DNA from: Anaerolineae bacterium
Lineage (GTDB): Bacteria > Chloroflexota > Anaerolineae > B4-G1 > SLSP01
DNA length: 7,130 bases
Reading direction: 5' to 3'
Assembly (NCBI GenBank): GCA_016934645.1
Contig: JAFGSL010000478.1
Location: 1 to 7,130, forward strand
Shown in pieces: positions 1 through 6,500 of this stretch. Position numbers and translations under genes: made by a program. Position 1 is the first letter of the stretch. The number at the start of each line of letters is the position of its first letter. The notes under the pieces were generated by a model, which was not told the DNA's origin, did not search any database, and saw only the letters and a list, made by a program, of their open reading frames with translations.

Positions 1-264
1 CGGCTTGCCCGCGAGCACGTCCTTGTGATACGAAAGCGCCAGTAGCACGCCAAACACCAGCAGCACGCCCACGAACGGCAGCGCCGATGTCAGTTGATCC
101 GCTGCCAGAGCAGCAACGTAGCCCGCCAGACTGATGAGCGAGAACGTGCGCACCCCAGCGAACAACTTACCTTCCGGCTCGTCATACGCCGACTCACGCT
201 GGATGCCGATGAGAAAACCAATACCCAGCGCCACAACGAAACGGTAGAAGTAACCTGCCATCAT
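1..264 (-). CDS. MgtC/SapB family (DUF4010-type) membrane protein, 3' end cut by the window
   Basis: This is the N-terminal 88 codons of an open frame that runs off the left edge; the stop is outside. The protein begins MMAGYFYRFVVALGIGFLIG and continues with QRE at 22-24 and GVRTFSLISLAG at 37-48. A GxLIGxxRE stretch followed by a G[LV]RTF stretch is the signature of the MgtC/SapB N-terminal domain. Spacing and wording resemble the larger MgtC-DUF4010 proteins. Three hydrophobic segments are visible (about 4-21, 39-55 and 60-79), so it is an inner-membrane protein. The family is linked to magnesium or acid stress and to unknown transport; the substrate here cannot be told. Two ATGs stand in tandem (264 and 261). 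The GAGGG at 272-268 lies 3 bases from the first and 6 from the second, so 261 may be the real start. It follows the giant surface-protein gene on the same strand after 218 bases. No functional link is evident. Confidence 0.82.
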   Translation of the reverse strand, partial: MMAGYFYRFVVALGIGFLIGIQRESAYDEPEGKLFAGVRTFSLISLAGYVAALAADQLTSALPFVGVLLVFGVLLALSYHKDVLAGKP

Positions 265-267
265 TGT

Positions 268-272
268 CCCTC
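268..272 (-). promoter_or_regulatory. Ribosome binding site of the MgtC-like gene
   Basis: On the minus strand the sequence reads TTGAGGGACAATGATGGCA. The purine run GAGGG is complementary to the 16S anti-Shine-Dalgarno sequence. Its distance (3 bases to the first ATG, 6 to the second) favours the second ATG at 261-259, but a start at 264 cannot be excluded. Confidence 0.6.
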
Positions 273-285
273 AAAACAAGACAAA

Positions 286-338
286 TAGGGATTAGGAATT
301 GGAGATTCGGAAAACAAATCCCTAATCCCAAGTCCCTA
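286..338. repeat. Imperfect hairpin built of two inverted arrays of degenerate heptamers
   Basis: The left arm (286-307) is a degenerate heptamer run on the plus strand: TAGGGAT, TAGGAAT, TGGAGAT. The right arm (317-338) is the same kind of run inverted: AATCCCT, AATCCCA, AGTCCCT. Aligned as a hairpin, 17 of 22 positions pair and the loop is 9 bases (308-316). A perfect 9-bp core, GGGATTAGG at 288-296 with CCTAATCCC at 321-329, is also present. The element lies between the two genes, about 22 bp upstream of the MgtC-like start. It may be a degenerate intergenic repeat or a weak RNA hairpin in the leader of that gene. No run of U follows, so it is not a classical terminator. No function is assigned. 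Confidence 0.55.
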
Positions 339-344
339 CTCCCC
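317..344 (-). repeat. Four heptamer repeats forming a G-quadruplex motif on the minus strand
   Basis: The plus strand reads AATCCCT, AATCCCA, AGTCCCT, ACTCCCC in exact 7-base phase. Read on the minus strand, which is the sense strand of both genes, this gives GGGG, GGG, GGG, GGG at 344-341, 336-334, 329-327 and 322-320. The loops are four bases each (AGTA, ACTT, ATTA). That satisfies the usual G3-N(1-7) quadruplex rule with even, telomere-like spacing. Another G-rich stretch, GGGGAGGG, lies upstream at 372-365. It could fold in the displaced DNA strand or in the leader RNA of the MgtC-like gene; folding is inferred only from the motif. Confidence 0.5.
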
Positions 345-380
345 TAGTACAACACGGCATAAATCCCTCCCCAGTTTACA

Positions 381-447
381 GCTTCAAGGGGATCGTCAGA
401 TCCCCGTGTCTGGCGCATAGTCGGGGATCTGGCGATCCCCTCTGAGC
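381..447. repeat. Nested palindrome (REP/BIME-like or terminator hairpin) after the giant gene
   Basis: Two 20-base arms, 387-406 and 422-441, are reverse complements with a single mismatch (position 396), separated by 15 bases. Flanking bases extend the pairing to 381-447 (22 of 26). Each arm is also a small palindrome by itself: GGGGATC-gtca-GATCCCC at 388-405 and GGGGATC-tggc-GATCCCC at 423-440. The stretch can therefore fold either as one long hairpin or as two short ones. It starts about 35 bp downstream of the giant gene's stop, where a terminator or an mRNA 3'-end stabiliser would be expected. No U-tract follows on the sense strand, so a classical rho-independent terminator is not shown. 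Paired short palindromes of this kind resemble REP/BIME elements. Confidence 0.6.
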
Positions 448-482
448 ATCATTATCTAGAAAGGAACTTGCGCCTTGCGGTA

Positions 483-512
483 CTAGTAATCACGCATCAC
501 CAGCGGCAGATA
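483..512 (-). other. C-terminal tail [10 protein letters not shown], Chloroflexota-type
   Basis: The protein ends in a Pro/Asn linker (EQPNPNPT) followed by [10 protein letters not shown] and the stop. A short [IV][YF]LPLV[LVM][RK] tail after a polar linker recurs at the ends of many secreted proteins of Chloroflexota in my recollection. It may be a sorting or anchoring mark, since no LPXTG motif, hydrophobic anchor helix or Por-type domain is present. Its function is not established here. Confidence 0.6.
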
Positions 513-3500
513 GATAGTGGGATTTGGATTTGGCTGTTCGAGAATTTCTACCTTGGTGAAAGGCATTCCGTGATCCAGTGCCATCATAACGTTACCGCTG
601 TCATCCACGGCCTGCGCGAAGTATTCAATAGGCCCAGTGATTGGAGACACGCTGCCCTCGGCAATGCCGATACCGGCGGCGTTCTTACCCAGGTAGGTCA
701 ACTCAGCCTTAGGCCACGTATTTTCACCTTCCCGCCGGTAAAGGACGACGACGCGCGCGACCTCGCCCGTATCTTCTGGATCGTCGGCGACATCATCCAC
801 CCACACCTCGAAGCGCAGGGATTGCGTGCTGCTGATGGCACGCACGTTCCAGATGTTCGGCGCGATAAAGTCCGTGGCAGTAAACGGCGCGTGATAAACC
901 TCGAAAGTCAGGTCAGTATAGAGTCGCTGGATGCCAGTTGTCGGAAGGGCGGTAGTCGTAGCGCGGAATTGCGCAGGCACAACCACCAGGCTCTCGTAGG
1001 CCTTACCTTCGACCGAGAGGAAACGGTTGATCACGCTGAGTTGCGCCGGTTCCCATACTGCGCTAGGGAAGTCTGGCTCGGTCTCGATGTAGGTTTCCTC
1101 GGTCACGATGCGCGACACCACCGGGTCGAAACTCGCAACGTCGGTGAACGTTCCGCCGACGAGCAGCGCGCCATGGGCAATCGTACCGGGAACCTGGACC
1201 TCCTCACTGACCCGTGGAGCGATGGGACGCCCACCGGCGACGTGGACACCGGGATGGTGTCCAGCGTTCTGACTCGCGACGGTGTAGTAGACGCCCTGCG
1301 GTGTCGGGTGTGCAACGTAGTCGAGCGATAGGTGGTGCGACGTCGTCACAGCTTCCCCGGCCACTGACAACAAAGCCGCGCGCTGCACGGCTAGCGTCGT
1401 CGTCTGCGGCATGTGGACTTGTAGCATTGGCAGACCGTAGAGTGTCATTTCGGACATCACCTTTTCATCGTAGTTGCTGAGCGACCCGGCGCTGGCCTCA
1501 TTGAAATAGTGCTGCTTGGCCCGCAGCACGGCCCGTCCAACCGTGGGCGCTTGCCCATCCTCCCAGACCCCCAGTTGTTCAGCAAAGTTCGCCATCAGCC
1601 GTTCGGAGTAGGCAATCAGATCCGAATCACCGTAGCCATAGCCCGTGTTCCCAATGAACGTTGCACCCTGGCGCAGCAGTGCCTGCGGCCAGTCTGTGGC
1701 TTCTTGTAGCACAGGTGCACCGGCATCCGGCACATTCAAACCGGAGTGACAGCCCACCGAGAAATTGAGCGTGCCACTGTAATCGGTTGTTGCGTCAACT
1801 TCGTCCGCGTATACGAAGAAGTCCAACGGGCTGGGAATGTTGGGCGGGATCAAACCAAAGTGCGTAAAGTGCGCGTTGAGAGAGTTCAGGTCGCTGGCGG
1901 TCGTCACGCTGATGAACTCGGCGCGCAGGTCGTTGGCCGTCCAATCATCGTTGATAAGCGTCGTCAGTGCGGCGATCCCCTGCGCGGCAAGCGTGTCGCT
2001 GATGGCGCGCGCCTCGTCGATCAGGAAATCGTAGCCGGTGATGAACGCATCCCCTGGTTCGAGGATGGGCTGCGCGGTAAACGCGTCCAGCGCCGCGATG
2101 ATTTCGTCGGGCGCTTCTACCAAGCGTCCCACAGCGATCTGCGGCAGATACAGTTCCCGCCCACGCCACGGCAGCGGGAGCAATCCGGCGTAGTAGTCGT
2201 CGCTGAGGAAGTAACGCTTGTCCAGCGAGTTTTCGAGATTGACGGCAAAGTCGAGATCGACGTCATCCGGGTAGTGGCGTTCGTTGGAGACCAGGGCGTC
2301 GTCGCGGATACGGCGCTGCGGGATGACACGGTCGTCGCCGACCAACACCAGGTACGTGAGGTTGGGATACGCGGGCGCCAAGTTGTAAAGCAGCGACTTG
2401 ATGTGCATCGCCACGTAATTGGCCCGCTGGGGTTGATCTAGGTGTTGATCCCACCGCGCATAGGCGTTCACGATCTCGGGATAGTCGCCCAAGTCGACCA
2501 AGACACCGTTCACCTGCGCGTGTTGCGCCAAGGCTGTGAGTTTATCTGGCAACGGACCCAGCAGTAGAGTCTCCTGTTCAGGGTAGAACTGCTGCAAACG
2601 GGCGCTGTAATACAGGATAAGGGTGTGAACATCAGGAGCGGTTGGCGGAACCGTGACGCTGACACTAACCGTCCCGGTCAGCGGCAGGTAAGGAACCGGC
2701 GGTGGCGTGACCTGAACCGTGAGCGTGTAAGGCTGTCCCACCCCGGCCGGCGTTTGCCCGTGCACCGCGATGTAGTGCGGCCCGGCCAGTTCGTGCACGT
2801 TGTAGATGATCTGCTCGGTGGCGGTCAATGGCGTGGACGAGATGCCCACCAGCGTGCCGATATCGTTCAGCCGTCCGATGTCGTTCAGACGCCCAATGTC
2901 ATTCAAACGCCCAATGTCATTCAAACGCCCGATGTCGTTCAAGCGACCCAGATCGAGCAGATGGCCCAGGCTGCCCAGTTGTCCGATGTCGTTCAGCCGT
3001 CCGATATCGTTGAGTCGCCCGATGTCATTCAAGCGACCGATGTCGTTCAGACGTCCGATGTCGCGGATCAGCCCAGTTTCCTCGTCGATTTCCGGCGCGA
3101 AGAGTAGGAGATCGAAGTCCGCCGTGAGATCGCTAAGCGTTATCGTGATGGTAGAATCCGGTTCGGGAACGGCAAACTTGTACCAGTCGGTGTCTTGAAC
3201 ACCGGTCAACACGCTCGTGATCACCGTGTTGCTGCCGATGAGGAGCGCTGTAGCGCGAGAGTCGTTGCTGATGGTGACGGCGGTGCTGGCAACGACACTC
3301 GTCGTCGCGTTGTAGGCTGTCACGTGCGCCACGTACGCGCCAGGGATCAGGTAGGTGTAACTGACGTACTGCCCACTGCCCGCACTCCCGTCACCGAAGT
3401 CCCAGGCATAGAGAACGGATTCACCGGTGGTGATGGTGGCGCTGAACCACGTCGGCTGGCCGAACGGCGTGGGGCTGCTGTTTTCCGCGCGCAGGCCGGT

Positions 3501-6500
3501 GATACTGCTCCCGCCCACACCGACCAACACCTCGTCCGGCGCAGAGGCCAGGCCATAGCTGTCGGTCACGGTGAGGGTGAACCGCAGCAGATCGGGCGTG
3601 GAAGGCGCGACGAACGTAGTGCGCGAAAGCGTCGTATTGAAGGAGACTGCCATTCCGCCCGTCTGCGCCCACCGGTACGCCAGGGGCACATTTCCGTCGG
3701 GATCGTAGCTCGCGCTGCCGTCGAGTATAACCGCAGTCTCCTCCACTTCCACGGCCTGATCGGCTCCTGCATTGGCGACAGGAGGCTGGTTCACCGGAGC
3801 TTGCACCTCGTAGGCACCCATATCGACGACGCCGGCAGCAACGCGCGCTGCACCATCAGCGTCCAGGGGCAGCAATTCGCCAACGTCAAAGTCGCCGTCC
3901 GTGTCGCTCACGTCAACGGGCAACGCGACGTTATTGCCCCTATCACGCGCCGGAGACGGGACGCTGAGACGTAAATTGTCGTCCGGCGTACCGGCGACGT
4001 CGTCCGGGCCGTCGGCATCCAAAAACAGCGGATCGGCGTCGAGATTTTGGTCATCGGCCACGCCATACCCGCCCTGGACCAGGGTGTAGGTGACAGAGAT
4101 CGTCGCCCCGCTTTGTAGATCGATCTGCCCACGCCCGGTGTTGCCCCACAAGATACTGTTGCGTACCGTGGCGCTGCCGCTTTCGAGATTGACGATGCCG
4201 CCGCCGTTAGGGCCGGCGTTGCGGCTGAAGGTGCTGTTGATTACGGTGGGGCTAGCCATCCAAAGATTAGCCATACCGCCACCGTTGGCGCCCGTGCTGT
4301 TGCCGCTGAATACACAGTTTACGAAGGTCGGTTGGCTGCCGCTGTATTGATTGGCGACAGCGCCGCCGTGGTTGGTCGCGTAGTTTCCAAAGAAGAAGAC
4401 GTTCACGAGGGTAGGACTGCCGTCAGTGTTGAGCATCCCCCCACCCTTGTCGTAGTCACCGCTGCCATTGGCGTTGCCGCCAATGACGACAAAGCCATCC
4501 AGGATCGCGCTTGCATCCGTACCTCCACCAAGAAGCACGTGGTAGCTGTTGTCGGCGTTATTACCGGTTGTGCCGATGTCACCGCTGAGCACGGTGGGAT
4601 GTACGACCCAGTTGCGCTCAGAGCGCATCACCTCGACGCCGGCAAAACCGCCGTACAAGGCGACGCCATTCTTGAGTTGGAACGCTGCCGTTCGATCAGC
4701 GCCGGATGTAGGTCTGTATGTCCCTTCGGCGACCCAGATTTCCTCACCCGGCATCGTAGCCGAGAGCGCCATCTGTAAATCCGTGTAAGCGTCGGCCCAC
4801 GATTCTCCAGTGTTCGTGCCGGTGGCATCCGCATCCACGAAAATCACGACAGAATCAGCTTCATACGCGCCGATGTCGCAAGCGCTGCCGCGAGGTCTGG
4901 GGAAACCACGCTGGTCGAGAACGGGCGCGCCATCACACGTGCCCGCGTCAATCGCTGGACTACCCGGCAGAAGCGCGTGCGTCAACGTATCCCCACCATT
5001 GTCTTGCAAAGGACCGAGCAGCGGGGCGATGTTGACCATATCACTGGGCTCCGTCAGGCCACACGAGGTGTCGCTGCTCAAATTGTAGCCTTGAGAAGTG
5101 AGCCCATGATTGCAATCGCCACCGGTGTTGTTGGCGATGATAACGTTACGGATGGTGATATAGTTGATATCATGGATCCCACCAGCTACATTCGCCTGAT
5201 TGTGGGCAAATGTCACGTTGAGGGCTGTGATTACTAACCCACTGTTATACAAAGCACCACCAGCCGTAACCGCCGTGTTGCTGCTGAGGGTCACGTTTAC
5301 CAGTTCCAACGTGCTATTGTTGTAGATGCCACCGCCATTGAGCGCGTTATTCGCGTATAATGCTGCGTGGGATAGATTCGCCCGTCCCGCACTGATGTAG
5401 AGACCACCACCATCAACGGTAGCGGTGTTGTCCCAGAGCAATCCGCCGGTCTGCGTGAACACGCTACTGCTGCCGGCGAGGAACACGCCCCCGCCGGAGA
5501 GAGCCTCGTTATGGGCAACCTCGCCGCCGCTCATTTCACCGGAAGCCCAATTGAGCAACACGCCACCGCCCTGCGATAACGCACGGTTATTATACAAAGT
5601 GCCACCGTGCTGCTGCCAGGAAGCCATGCTCAGATCGACATAGACACCGCCTCCCAGATCAGCCGTGTTGGAGACGATATCGCCAGTGAACATGGTGACA
5701 ATGCCAAATTGTGCGTACACGCCGCCGCCGCGCTGCGCCGCTGTGTTACTGGCAACTTGCCCGCCATCCAACGTAAAATCACCACTGGCAACGTAGACGC
5801 CACCGCCGTGCCGCGTGGCTGTGTTATCGGTGATCAGGCCGCTGGTCTGCGTGAACACGCTGGTCCCATAATTGACATGGACACCGCCGCCATCTTGCGC
5901 CACATTCTCGGCGATCACGCCGCCTGCCAGCACCGCCTGGCCCTGGCTCACGTGAACGCCGCCACCGTAACTACTGGTGTTGCTATATACCGTCCCACCG
6001 GTCAGCCGGGCTTGCCCCTGATCCACGTAGATACCACCACCAAAACTGCCCGCGTTCGGGGCATGGTTGTGCGAAATGAGGCTGGAGTCATTCTGGGTGA
6101 AGATCGCGCTAGGCGCGAGCACGTAGACTCCACCGCCACTGTTCAACGCCGTATTACTGTGGATCTCGGCTACTCCGCCCAGGATAGCCGAGCCATCATT
6201 CACGTATAAACCGCCACCGTAGGGTGCGGTATTGAATGCCACCTGCCCACCATCCAGAAGGGTGCTGCCGCCCTCGGCGTAAATACCGCCACCCGCCTGC
6301 GTGACCGTGTTGTTAGCGATGGAACTCGCTCCGGTCTGCATGAACACGGCAGTGCTGCCCACGTACACACCACCGCCATATTGCGCCGTATTGCTGAGGA
6401 CCGTACCACCATCGAGAATGGCCTGTCCATTCACCAACACACCACCGCCGTAGCTGTAGGCAGCGTTGTCGCGGATGCTGCCGCCGTACAACCATGCCTG

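Noticed and set aside
381..447. Classical rho-independent terminator
   Set aside because: The stem is strong, but no run of T follows on the sense strand (TTGAAGCTGTAAAC), so only a general hairpin or REP-like element is claimed.
451..456. Possible -10 box GATAAT on the minus strand between the genes
   Set aside because: One mismatch to TATAAT, but no acceptable -35 hexamer about 17 bases upstream, and it lies before the strong palindrome. Too weak to call a promoter.
468..1331. Plus-strand open frame of 287 codons
   Set aside because: It lies fully antisense to the C-terminal domains of the giant gene apart from its first bases, has no recognisable domain, and its composition is that of a shadow frame (His/Arg/Val rich).
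1746..2441. Plus-strand open frame of 231 codons
   Set aside because: It is antisense to the C25 catalytic core, whose minus-strand translation shows clear family motifs. The plus-strand product resembles no family.
2847..3062. CRISPR-like array
   Set aside because: The units are contiguous 18-mers without spacers and are in phase with a coding frame, so this is a protein repeat.
2806..3198. Plus-strand frame with a repeated RPMSFK hexapeptide
   Set aside because: This is the reverse complement of the DIGRLN array. An 18-bp repeat gives a hexapeptide repeat in every frame, so the periodicity is no evidence for a gene.
3195..3974. Plus-strand open frame of 259 codons
   Set aside because: It is antisense to the PKD domains; Arg/His-rich shadow without domains.
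5607..6209. Plus-strand open frame of 200 codons
   Set aside because: It is antisense to the beta-helix repeats; long open antisense frames arise from the Gly/Val-rich repetitive coding.
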